Shown here one piece after another: positions 1-6,460 of a DNA stretch of 8,316 bases. Numbering within the stretch: position 1 is the stretch's first letter; the number at the start of each line of letters is the position of its first letter. Made by a program: the position numbers and the translations under genes. Under the pieces are notes generated by a model, which had not been told where the DNA came from, did no database searches, and saw nothing but the letters and a program-made list of their open reading frames with translations. Origin of the DNA: Bacteroidota bacterium (lineage in GTDB: Bacteria > Bacteroidota > Bacteroidia > Chitinophagales > Saprospiraceae); the NCBI GenBank assembly GCA_018969455.1, contig JAGWYI010000161.1, forward strand, positions 1-8,316, written 5' to 3'.

Positions 1-39
1 TATCCTGAGTTGTTGTTTTGTGAAAAAATGGAGCCGGTT

Positions 40-1371
40 TTACGATTTGTTTTTGGTAAAATCCACATCGGGTTCGGCTTCGAACCACTCTTTTGTTTTA
101 CGGAAAACATTGTCAAACCAGGATGCTGGTTTTTCTTCTGCATTGGAGGGCTCACTTTCTTTGATGGTCTGGTTTTTTTCGGAATGATTCGCATCCATTC
201 CAACAAGTTCTTCCATTCCACGGAGCAAAAGCCCGATTGCTGTACTGAAAATGGGGCTGCTGACATGTTCATGATATCCGTGTGCCAAATGTTCCACAGG
301 CACTCCAATCCGGCAAGACATTCCGGTGTGGAATTCAGTCAGTTTGTCAACGTGGCCCATCAGTGCGCCGCCTCCGGTAAGCACAATGCCTCCGATCAAT
401 TTTCGTTCGTAGCCGCTTCTGCGGATTTCCCACAAAACATAATCCAGAATTTCCTCCGAGCGAGCCTGAATAATGCGCGCCAGGTTTTTTTCACTAATTT
501 CTTTGTGATCCCGGCCTTTTAATCCGGGTATCGTAATAATTCGGTTATCGAACACTTCATTGGCCAAGGCGGATCCAAATTTTACTTTCAGTTTTTCCGC
601 TTGTGGTTGCATCACGGTGCATCCTTCTTTAATGTCGGCAGTGATTACATTGCCGCCAAATGGAATTACAGCAGTATGCCGAATGATGCCATCGTGAAAA
701 ATGGTAATATCGGTGGTTCCGCCGCCGATATCAACCAATGCCACGCCCGCTTGTTTTTCTTCTTCAAACAAAACGGCATCGGCACTGGCAATGGGTTCAA
801 GGGTGAGTTCGGCCACCTGCAGCCCTACCTTTTCAACACAACGGTAAATGTTGTTTACCGCAGTGATCTGGCCCGTAATGATGTGAAAATTGGCTTCCAG
901 GCGCACGCCGCACATCCCAATCGGATCAGTAATGCCCTGTTCGTTGTCTACCGTAAATTCCTGTTCAAAAACATGTATAATCTTGTCGCCCGGAGGCAAA
1001 ACCAGTTTGTACATGTCGCTTTTAAGGCGTTCTACGTCTCTTTTGGCTATTTCAGAATGATCGGTTTCCCGCATAATAATGCCCCGGTGTTGCAGGCTTT
1101 TGATGTGCTGGCCTGCAATACCAACATGTACAACGCGGAATTTCATTTTAGCCTGACGCTCGGCAATTTCTACTGCTTCACGTATGGCGTTGACGGTTTT
1201 CTCGATGTTGCTGACAACGCCGCGCAATACGCCGACGCTTTCTACCTTACCTATTCCTAGAATTTCCAGTTTTCCATGGGAATTCTTCCTGCCGGCAAGG
1301 CAACAGACCTTTGTTGTGCCTATGTCAAGGGCTACAACTACATCCGAGGGTTGTGGGACTAATTCGGTCAT
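40..1371 (-). CDS. ftsA: Cell division protein FtsA
   Basis: FtsA is the actin-like ATPase that tethers FtsZ to the inner membrane and recruits later divisome proteins. The 443 residues show the actin-fold phosphate-1 motif ALDIGTTKVC (14-23), the FtsA-specific 1C (SHS2) region at roughly 85-165, phosphate-2 VDIGGGTTDITIF (213-225) and the adenosine motif GIVLTGGGALMG (328-339). After a polar linker (about 392-415, rich in E, N, S, K) comes an amphipathic segment WFDNVFRKTKEWF (418-430) that fits the membrane-targeting helix. It is followed by about 13 further residues, ending DFTKNKS. The ATG at 1371 sits 12 residues before the conserved DIGTT core, and no Shine-Dalgarno precedes it. It is the first gene after the 220-base gap and has its own predicted promoter. 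The 39 bases beyond its stop contain no start codon for ftsZ on this strand, so ftsZ, if present, begins outside the window. Confidence 0.97.
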   Translation of the reverse strand: MTELVPQPSDVVVALDIGTTKVCCLAGRKNSHGKLEILGIGKVESVGVLRGVVSNIEKTVNAIREAVEIAERQAKMKFRVVHVGIAGQHIKSLQHRGIIMRETDHSEIAKRDVERLKSDMYKLVLPPGDKIIHVFEQEFTVDNEQGITDPIGMCGVRLEANFHIITGQITAVNNIYRCVEKVGLQVAELTLEPIASADAVLFEEEKQAGVALVDIGGGTTDITIFHDGIIRHTAVIPFGGNVITADIKEGCTVMQPQAEKLKVKFGSALANEVFDNRIITIPGLKGRDHKEISEKNLARIIQARSEEILDYVLWEIRRSGYERKLIGGIVLTGGGALMGHVDKLTEFHTGMSCRIGVPVEHLAHGYHEHVSSPIFSTAIGLLLRGMEELVGMDANHSEKNQTIKESEPSNAEEKPASWFDNVFRKTKEWFEAEPDVDFTKNKS

Positions 1372-1416
1372 AGTAATAGATTGATTAATGTGTTATGTTT
1401 CAGTTTTCGCTTTTCC

Positions 1417-1432
1417 TCTGCCGGCGGGCAGA
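1417..1432 (-). other. GC-rich hairpin in the predicted ftsA leader
   Basis: The minus-strand transcript contains UCUGCC-CGCC-GGCAGA, a perfect 6-bp stem with a four-base loop. It lies in an otherwise AT-rich gap, soon after the predicted transcription start. No U tract follows, so it is not a standard terminator. It may stabilise the 5' end of the ftsA message or be a remnant of a short palindromic repeat. The pairing is seen; any role is inferred. Confidence 0.4.
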
Positions 1433-1446
1433 AACAATTCCCGCCA

Positions 1447-1477
1447 CAAAGATAAATTTAAAGCTTTTAGCTTCAAA
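1447..1477 (-). promoter_or_regulatory. Predicted Bacteroidota-type promoter for ftsA
   Basis: On the minus strand, TTTG (1477-1474) is followed after exactly 19 bases by TATCTTTG (1454-1447). This matches the Bacteroidota vegetative consensus of TTTG near -33 and TAnnTTTG near -7. Transcription would start around 1438-1443, giving a leader of roughly 70 bases before the ftsA ATG at 1371. It lies in the only sizeable gap of the cluster, so it probably supplies extra ftsA (and downstream ftsZ) transcript apart from read-through. The match is seen directly; activity is inferred. Confidence 0.6.
1461..1473. repeat. Perfect inverted repeat in the promoter spacer (possible operator)
   Basis: AAGCT-AAA-AGCTT on the minus strand is a perfect 5-3-5 inverted repeat. 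It sits within the 19-base spacer of the predicted ftsA promoter and directly abuts the TTTG element. A repressor bound here would block the polymerase. The arms are short and the region is AT-rich, so it could be chance. Confidence 0.3.
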
Positions 1478-1502
1478 ATTTTATACCGATATTTTAGTTA
1501 AA

Positions 1503-1526
1503 ACACTTAGCTTAGCTAAAAAGTGT
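1503..1526 (-). terminator. Weak terminator-like hairpin after ftsQ
   Basis: In the minus-strand transcript, ACAC-UUU-UUAGC-UAA-GCUAA-GUGU can fold as a 4-bp and a 5-bp stem separated by a three-U bulge, with a UAA loop. Three Us and then AAC follow. It begins 66 bases after the ftsQ stop and ends before the predicted ftsA promoter, which is where a partial terminator would belong. The stem is AT-rich and the U tract short, so efficient termination is doubtful. Confidence 0.3.
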
Positions 1527-1591
1527 CCCAACCTCGGTCTTTTTTTTTATTGATCTATCTTCAAAAGCTTTACAGATTTTAAAAATAGTTG

Positions 1592-2371
1592 TTAGTGCTT
1601 GCAAACCACCTGCCCACTGTACTTCAAATTGATCACCGTATACTGCTTCCAACCTACATAAGGCATTGCATTTTTGTAAAATGTTTTCAGCCGATGAAAC
1701 TTATCGTCCAGTTTCCGTACGTTACCCAACACGATTTTCTGATTTCCAATGAGTGGTACGAGTAAAAATTCGCCTGCATTGTTTATGTGAATTTGCTGTA
1801 CAAAACTGGCCAGAAAATCATCCTTGGAAAGGGCACGCGTTAAAATCACAAGATCCTTGAGGGTATTGCGTTTTTTTTGCATGAATTCAGGTGTGTATGG
1901 TGCAACATTTCCGGTTGCGACCATTACCCTTGCGGTAAAATTGGTGGAGGGGGGCATTTTCACTCCTTTTGAATCCAAATAGTAGTTTCCGCCGTTTTGG
2001 TCGAGTATACGCAACATGGGCGCTCGTTGTTTAATGTCGACATGCAATATATTATTTTGATCGACATAGGTTTCAGCGTCTTCTACAAAAGGATCTTCTT
2101 CCAAAACACGTTCCATGCGTTCTACATCCAGTTCGGCGATTTCAGTATTTTCAATATCATTGCCAAAAGCACGAATCAATGCCTGTTTTACATCCGCCTC
2201 GCTGATGAGTTTTTCCCCATTCGACAATGGTCTGACCAGCACCTCCATGCTGCTGGGATAGCTGTTTTTCTTGCGCGCAATTGCGCCCACGAGGATTGCA
2301 AGGACAATCCCGAGAAACAGCACCCACCCGATGCGGTCGTAGCGAAGTTTTGGCAATCCCAGGTTGATCAT
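1592..2371 (-). CDS. ftsQ: Cell division protein FtsQ
   Basis: FtsQ is a bitopic inner-membrane protein of the divisome; in the periplasm it links early and late division proteins. From the ATG at 2371 the product has 259 residues: a short basic cytoplasmic start (KLRYDR), one membrane helix (about 14-32), then ARKK. A POTRA-like domain follows at about 43-116 (VLVRPLSNGEKLISEADV onward, ending VDIKQRAPMLRI). The FtsQ beta domain contains NYYLDSKGVKMP (129-140), and the C-terminal strand is INLKYSGQVVC (247-257). These last motifs match Bacteroidota FtsQ proteins. The start is uncertain. A TTG at 2389, in frame and six codons upstream, would overlap the murC stop as TTGA. I prefer the ATG, which leaves a 14-base gap; neither has a Shine-Dalgarno. 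The protein is diverged from E. coli FtsQ, so identity rests on these motifs and on its place between murC and ftsA. Confidence 0.92.
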   Translation of the reverse strand: MINLGLPKLRYDRIGWVLFLGIVLAILVGAIARKKNSYPSSMEVLVRPLSNGEKLISEADVKQALIRAFGNDIENTEIAELDVERMERVLEEDPFVEDAETYVDQNNILHVDIKQRAPMLRILDQNGGNYYLDSKGVKMPPSTNFTARVMVATGNVAPYTPEFMQKKRNTLKDLVILTRALSKDDFLASFVQQIHINNAGEFLLVPLIGNQKIVLGNVRKLDDKFHRLKTFYKNAMPYVGWKQYTVINLKYSGQVVCKH

Positions 2372-2385
2372 GACACTGGCGTTAT

Positions 2386-3759
2386 TCAATTGTTTTTAGA
2401 TTCTAACAGGTGTTTTATCGGTTCAACATAAGCGTCGATGTCGCCCGCACCCATGGTTAAAAGTATTTCAATGTGCTGGATTTGAAGAAATTGCATCAAT
2501 TGGTTTTTATTCAGCAGCACTTTTTTGTTGTTCTGAATTTGATCAAAAATCAATTGTGCGCTTATGCCAGGGATGGGATGTTCGCGCGCAGGATATATTT
2601 CGAGCAAGATTACCTCATCCAGCATACTCAGGGCCTCTGCAAATGCACCCGCAAAGTCACGTGTGCGTGTGAAAAGATGCGGTTGGAAAACACCTGTAAT
2701 TTTGCGATCGGGAAACAACATTTTTGCAGCGCTTATAGCTGCCGTCAATTCGGCCGGGTGATGGGCGTAATCGTCAATGTATGCTTGATCCTGGTTTCGG
2801 TAGATGAATTCAAATCGGCGTTTTACGCCCCGGAAACCGGCCAAAGCATCGGGCAAGCTTGGGGTAAAGCCACCTGCCAGCAGGGTTACTGCAATGGCAG
2901 CACAAGCATTTTCAACGTTGTGTTTTCCCGGGTAATCCAGCTGCAATCGGTCCCATTTGATGATGCTTGAGCGGAGTCCGAAAGTCATTTTTCCATCCTC
3001 GACCCGTACCTGATTGGCTTCAAAGTCGCCTTGATCAATGCCAAAGGTTGCCACTTTCCTGCCATTGGCACGCAATTCTTCAGCAATTTTTTCCAACGGA
3101 AGTCCATGCTTGTATAAAAGTGTACCTCCGGGTTTTATTTGTCGGATAAACTGTTCATAAGAGGCAACTACCGCTTCTTCTGTACCATAAATGTCGAGAT
3201 GATCGGGGTCAATTGCGTTGATGACTGCTATATCTGGATACAATTGGAGGAAGCTTCGATCGTACTCATCGGCTTCAACCACCACCCAGTCTTCGCTTCC
3301 TTCTACGAAATTGGAGCGGAAATTGGCTGAAATTCCCCCCAGGAAGGCAGAAGCGTCAATTCCGCAAGTGCGCATGAGGTAGGCTGCCATGGTTGTGGTG
3401 GTAGTTTTGCCGTGGGTCCCCCCGATGGCCACACATTTCTTACCCCGACTAATTATACCAAGCACTTCGGCCCGCTTTTTAATTGGGTATCCGTGTTCGA
3501 TAAACCAGTTAAGTTCCTGATGGTCGCGTGGTACTGCAGGTGTCCAAACTACCAAATCCACATCACCGGGAATCAAGCTGGCGTCATCTTCATAGTGTAT
3601 GTGCATCCCTTCCATTTCGAGCGCGATGCATAGTTCCGACCGGGTGCGGTCGTAGCCGTATACTTCGGCGCCTTGCAGGCGGAAAAATCGGGCAAGGGCC
3701 GACATGCCGATGCCGCCAATTCCGATGAAATAGATCCGATGGATGTCGTTCAGCTGCAT
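2386..3759 (-). CDS. murC: UDP-N-acetylmuramate--L-alanine ligase (MurC)
   Basis: MurC is the cytoplasmic ATP-dependent ligase that adds L-alanine to UDP-MurNAc, the first amino acid of the stem peptide. The 457 residues have the usual length and three domains. The N-terminal UDP-binding domain starts with FIGIGGIGMSALA (11-23). The ATPase domain has GGTHGKTTTTT (113-123), EADEYDRSF (162-170) and DPDHLDIYG (184-192). The C-terminal domain follows GKHNVENACAA (278-288) with RRFE (314-317), DDYAHHP (329-335), FQPHLFTRT (358-366) and GAGDI (437-441). DDYAHHP and the glycine-rich start are typical of MurC or the related Mpl ligase; Mpl is unlikely given the gene's place before ftsQ. The ATG at 3759 is 5 bases after the lipoprotein stop, and the intervening GCAGG lies too near the ATG for a standard ribosome binding site. 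The TGA stop meets or overlaps the start region of ftsQ. Confidence 0.97.
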   Translation of the reverse strand: MQLNDIHRIYFIGIGGIGMSALARFFRLQGAEVYGYDRTRSELCIALEMEGMHIHYEDDASLIPGDVDLVVWTPAVPRDHQELNWFIEHGYPIKKRAEVLGIISRGKKCVAIGGTHGKTTTTTMAAYLMRTCGIDASAFLGGISANFRSNFVEGSEDWVVVEADEYDRSFLQLYPDIAVINAIDPDHLDIYGTEEAVVASYEQFIRQIKPGGTLLYKHGLPLEKIAEELRANGRKVATFGIDQGDFEANQVRVEDGKMTFGLRSSIIKWDRLQLDYPGKHNVENACAAIAVTLLAGGFTPSLPDALAGFRGVKRRFEFIYRNQDQAYIDDYAHHPAELTAAISAAKMLFPDRKITGVFQPHLFTRTRDFAGAFAEALSMLDEVILLEIYPAREHPIPGISAQLIFDQIQNNKKVLLNKNQLMQFLQIQHIEILLTMGAGDIDAYVEPIKHLLESKNN

Positions 3760-3764
3760 CCTGC

Positions 3765-4127
3765 TTATTTTTTGATGAGTTGGAGGGTTTCTTTTTGGCC
3801 GCCTCGGTTCATTTCAAAGTCGAGGTGCTGACCATCCGCCGTTATCAATCGAACCATAATCTCCTTTTTCCCCTGCGCGGTGGTGTATAATTTGTCCTTT
3901 TCAGTTCGCCAAATCCCAGTTTCCTCTTGCTGCCCAAATTGAGCAGCATAAGAACCGTCTTCTTTGAATTCGAAATGTACCTGCGCTGCATCCAGATCGG
4001 ATGGCTTGTCGAAAATGAGCCATTTTTCTCCGATCCAGGAGCCGATCAGCTTTGGATTTTTATCATTTACTTTCTGACATGCCAAGAGTGCAGAAAGGAT
4101 TCCTATAAAAAAGAGTGTTTTTTTCAT
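3765..4127 (-). CDS. Small predicted lipoprotein, possibly lipocalin-like, inside the dcw cluster
   Basis: I do not recognise a named gene. The 120-residue product starts MKKTLFFIGI and has a short hydrophobic h-region and a lipobox LLAC (14-17), so Cys17 is the predicted lipidated residue and the mature part is 104 residues. After Cys17 comes QKVND, which partly resembles the QKDDE surface-export signal known from Capnocytophaga lipoproteins. The mature part looks like a small beta-sheet protein: LIGSWIGEKW (27-36), FEFKEDGSYAAQF (52-64), GIWRTEKDKLY (71-81) and a final strand around LDFEMNRGG (102-110). The GSW, DGSY and GIW pattern recalls Bacteroidota lipocalin-like lipoproteins, but this is a resemblance only. 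The gene lies 13 bases after murG and 5 bases before murC, so it is probably cotranscribed with them. A role in the envelope is plausible but unproven. That it is a real gene is supported by the lipobox, tight packing and lack of room for anything else. Confidence 0.85.
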   Translation of the reverse strand: MKKTLFFIGILSALLACQKVNDKNPKLIGSWIGEKWLIFDKPSDLDAAQVHFEFKEDGSYAAQFGQQEETGIWRTEKDKLYTTAQGKKEIMVRLITADGQHLDFEMNRGGQKETLQLIKK

Positions 4128-4140
4128 GGGTAAAAAATTG

Positions 4141-5307
4141 TTATTGTCGTTTTTTTGATTTTTTCATTTTGGGTATGCCTTGGTGTTTTTCAGCGAGTTG
4201 GAGTGCTGCCTTTGCAATGTTCTCAGCGGCTGCGGGCCTCCCCAATTGGTGAATGGATTCTGCCAAACTAAATGCGAGTGCCGGATTTTCGAGAATCAAC
4301 AAGGCTTCCTTCAACACTTTTTCACTTGCTTCGGCATCGCGTACAATCCTTGCTGCGCCTTTTTCAACCAGCGCAAGTGCATTTTTGGTTTGATGATCTT
4401 CTGCTACATTGGGAGAGGGAACCAGTACTGCAGGCTTCCCAACCAAGCACAATTCGCTGATACTCAAAGCGCCTGCACGAGAAATTACCACATCGGCTGC
4501 TGCATACAAATAATCCATCCGGTCAATAAAAGCACGAAGTTGTACCTGAGGCAGGTGAGCCGTATCGCAATCCTTGTATTCGTATTCATAAAAACGGCCA
4601 CATTGCCAAATTACTTGAACTTCCGGATGGCTGCTTAGAAATGCAGTGTTTTCCCGCATAGCGATATTCAATGTGCGTGCACCCAAGCTTCCGCCAATAA
4701 TTGCGATCGTTTTTTTATTTGGATCTAATTGGTAGTAGGCAAGCGCCTCGGCCCGTTTCCCTTCCAGATGCAAAAGGTCGGCACGCACTGGGTTTCCGGT
4801 AAATTGAATTTTTTCGGCTGGGAAATAAGCATTCATGTGATCGTAAGCCACGCAAATCACCTCGGCTTTTTTTGCCAATAATTTATTGGTCACCCCAGCA
4901 TGGGAGTTTTGTTCCTGAATCAGGGTGGGGATTCCCATTAATTGGGCAGCCCGCATCAGAGGCCCGGATGCATAACCGCCGGTTCCGATAACAACATCGG
5001 GTTCAAACCGACGGATCAACCTGCGTGCCTTCAAGGAGGCGCTGAATAGCTTAAAAGGGAAAGACAGGTTTCGACGGAGGCTGGAAAAAGACAAGCCACG
5101 TTGAAATCCTGCAATCTGGAGCCCTTCAATGGCATAGCCTGCTTTGGGTACGCGGTCCATTTCCATTTTACCTACTGCACCAACAAATAAAAAGTTTGTT
5201 TCCGGCTGAATCCGCCGAATCGCATCTGCAATGGCAATTGCCGGAAATACATGTCCGCCCGTTCCGCCTCCGGTAATCATGACTTTATATATTGATTTTT
5301 GCGTCAT
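4141..5307 (-). CDS. murG: UDP-GlcNAc:lipid I N-acetylglucosaminyltransferase (MurG)
   Basis: MurG is a peripheral inner-membrane GT-B glycosyltransferase (family GT28) that adds GlcNAc to lipid I and so makes lipid II. The 388 residues show the N-terminal lipid-acceptor domain with GGGTGGHVFPA (13-23), GTGGYASGP (108-116) and QEQNSHAGVTNK (131-142). The C-terminal UDP-GlcNAc domain has GGSLGA (205-210), SRAGALSISE (276-285) and EDHQTKNA (303-310). The hydrophobic and basic patch around 82-101 fits the membrane-contact face. The ATG at 5307 is 17 bases after the ftsW stop, preceded by AGGAAA directly against the start, too close for a normal Shine-Dalgarno. The protein is longer than E. coli MurG (355). 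Part of the extra length is a lysine/arginine-rich tail at 380-388. The stop lies 13 bases before the lipoprotein gene. Confidence 0.97.
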   Translation of the reverse strand: MTQKSIYKVMITGGGTGGHVFPAIAIADAIRRIQPETNFLFVGAVGKMEMDRVPKAGYAIEGLQIAGFQRGLSFSSLRRNLSFPFKLFSASLKARRLIRRFEPDVVIGTGGYASGPLMRAAQLMGIPTLIQEQNSHAGVTNKLLAKKAEVICVAYDHMNAYFPAEKIQFTGNPVRADLLHLEGKRAEALAYYQLDPNKKTIAIIGGSLGARTLNIAMRENTAFLSSHPEVQVIWQCGRFYEYEYKDCDTAHLPQVQLRAFIDRMDYLYAAADVVISRAGALSISELCLVGKPAVLVPSPNVAEDHQTKNALALVEKGAARIVRDAEASEKVLKEALLILENPALAFSLAESIHQLGRPAAAENIAKAALQLAEKHQGIPKMKKSKKRQ

Positions 5308-5324
5308 TTTCCTGTGTTTGAACT

Positions 5325-6455
5325 TTAATTGGCAGATTCTTCAATGAATTTACTCACACTCAGGATCATACCTAAGGAGATGGAAGTAAACAAAATGCTG
5401 GTCCCCCCCATGGAAATGAGTGGAAGCGTTAGGCCTGTAACCGGAACAAGATGCACCGATACGGCAATATTGGCCAGGGCTTGTACCGTTAGGGACAAAC
5501 TGAGCCCAATGGCCAAAAAAGTTCCAAATGCTTTGGGGCTTTTCGTTACCAATTTTACGGTGCGTAAAAACAAAAGCACAAACAAGGCCAATACGGCCGT
5601 GCCGCCCATCAAACCGTATTCTTCGCAAATTATGGCGTATATAAAATCGGCATAAGAGTAAGGAAGGAAATTTCGGGCAATAGAGTTTCCCGGACCAACC
5701 CCGAATAAACCGCCGCGTGCGATCGCAATTTTGGCCTGTTGTACCTGATAGCCCCCATCAGGGTTGTGCAAATATTCGTTTACACGGGATATCCAGGTAT
5801 CTACCCGCACCAAATCATGTTGAAATTTTCCAACAGCAACAAGACCCGCAAAAACCAACAGTCCCATCAGGCCAAGCAATCCAATGTATTGCAGACTTAC
5901 ACGACCGATAAACATCAGAACGATACAAGTAAAAAACAATATCATGGCGGTTGACAGGTTGGCAGGCGCAATGAGCCCGCACACCAAAATAACCGGAATA
6001 ATTATGGGCATAAACGCATCCCTGAAATTGTTGATGTAGTCCTGTTTGCGGGTCAATTCGCGTGCGATGTACAAGATCAAGGCAATTTTTGCAAAATCAG
6101 AAGTTTGGAAACTGAATCCTAATATGTCAATCCAGCGGTTGGCATCGTTAACGTGCCGCCCAAAAAACAGGGTAAATGCGAGCAAAGGAACCGCGATCAA
6201 CATTAAATAGGGCGCAGCTGCCTGGTATTTGCGATAATGCATCAGATGCCCCAGGTAAATCAGAAACAAACCAAATGCCAGGCGCACCAGATGTGTTACC
6301 AAATAATAGGTCGTGTTTCCGTTTTTCGATTGCCAGGCAAGCGAACCGGTGGCGCTGTACACAGCCAGGGTGCTGAAAAGGCACAATATGGCAATGATCA
6401 TCCAAATGCTGCGATCACCCCTCAGTTCTGCGGAAATACGGTTGCCCAATGACAT
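5325..6455 (-). CDS. ftsW: Septal peptidoglycan glycosyltransferase FtsW (SEDS family)
   Basis: FtsW is a SEDS-family polytopic membrane protein that polymerises lipid II into glycan strands at the septum, together with a class B penicillin-binding protein (FtsI). The 376-residue protein begins with a short cytoplasmic N-terminus and has about ten hydrophobic segments; the first is near residues 17-35 and the last near 351-368. NDANRWI (103-109) matches the family's GA-RW motif. LPYSYADFIYAI (264-275) contains Asp270, which aligns with the catalytic Asp of RodA and FtsW. PVTGLTLPLISMGGTS (338-353) is the FtsW/RodA/SpoVE signature. RodA is the main alternative, but the position between murD and murG favours FtsW. 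The ATG at 6455 comes 5 bases after the murD stop. The stop lies 17 bases before murG. Confidence 0.95.
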   Translation of the reverse strand: MSLGNRISAELRGDRSIWMIIAILCLFSTLAVYSATGSLAWQSKNGNTTYYLVTHLVRLAFGLFLIYLGHLMHYRKYQAAAPYLMLIAVPLLAFTLFFGRHVNDANRWIDILGFSFQTSDFAKIALILYIARELTRKQDYINNFRDAFMPIIIPVILVCGLIAPANLSTAMILFFTCIVLMFIGRVSLQYIGLLGLMGLLVFAGLVAVGKFQHDLVRVDTWISRVNEYLHNPDGGYQVQQAKIAIARGGLFGVGPGNSIARNFLPYSYADFIYAIICEEYGLMGGTAVLALFVLLFLRTVKLVTKSPKAFGTFLAIGLSLSLTVQALANIAVSVHLVPVTGLTLPLISMGGTSILFTSISLGMILSVSKFIEESAN

Positions 6456-6460
6456 AAGAC

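Noticed and set aside
601..1260. 219-codon open frame on the plus strand opposite ftsA
   Set aside because: It lies wholly antisense to a clearly conserved ftsA, and its translation shows no recognisable domain. It is a shadow of the coding strand, as is the 170-codon frame at 10-522.
1410..1418. GAGGAAAAG as the ftsA ribosome binding site
   Set aside because: It is about 40 bases before the ATG, much too far, and Bacteroidota generally do not depend on Shine-Dalgarno pairing.
1503..1548. Plus-strand terminator formed by the hairpin and the run of nine Ts at 1540-1548
   Set aside because: Thirteen unpaired bases separate the hairpin from the T run, the ACC-TC-GGT pairing next to it is only 3 bp, and no plus-strand gene ends nearby.
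4128..4140. Promoter or terminator between murG and the lipoprotein gene
   Set aside because: Thirteen bases (an AT-rich stretch with six Ts) are too few for either, and no stem can form.
4141..4175. Frameshift at the end of murG near the T-rich run
   Set aside because: The run encodes a lysine-rich tail in the same frame, and the gap to the next gene is normal, so there is no need to invoke a frameshift.
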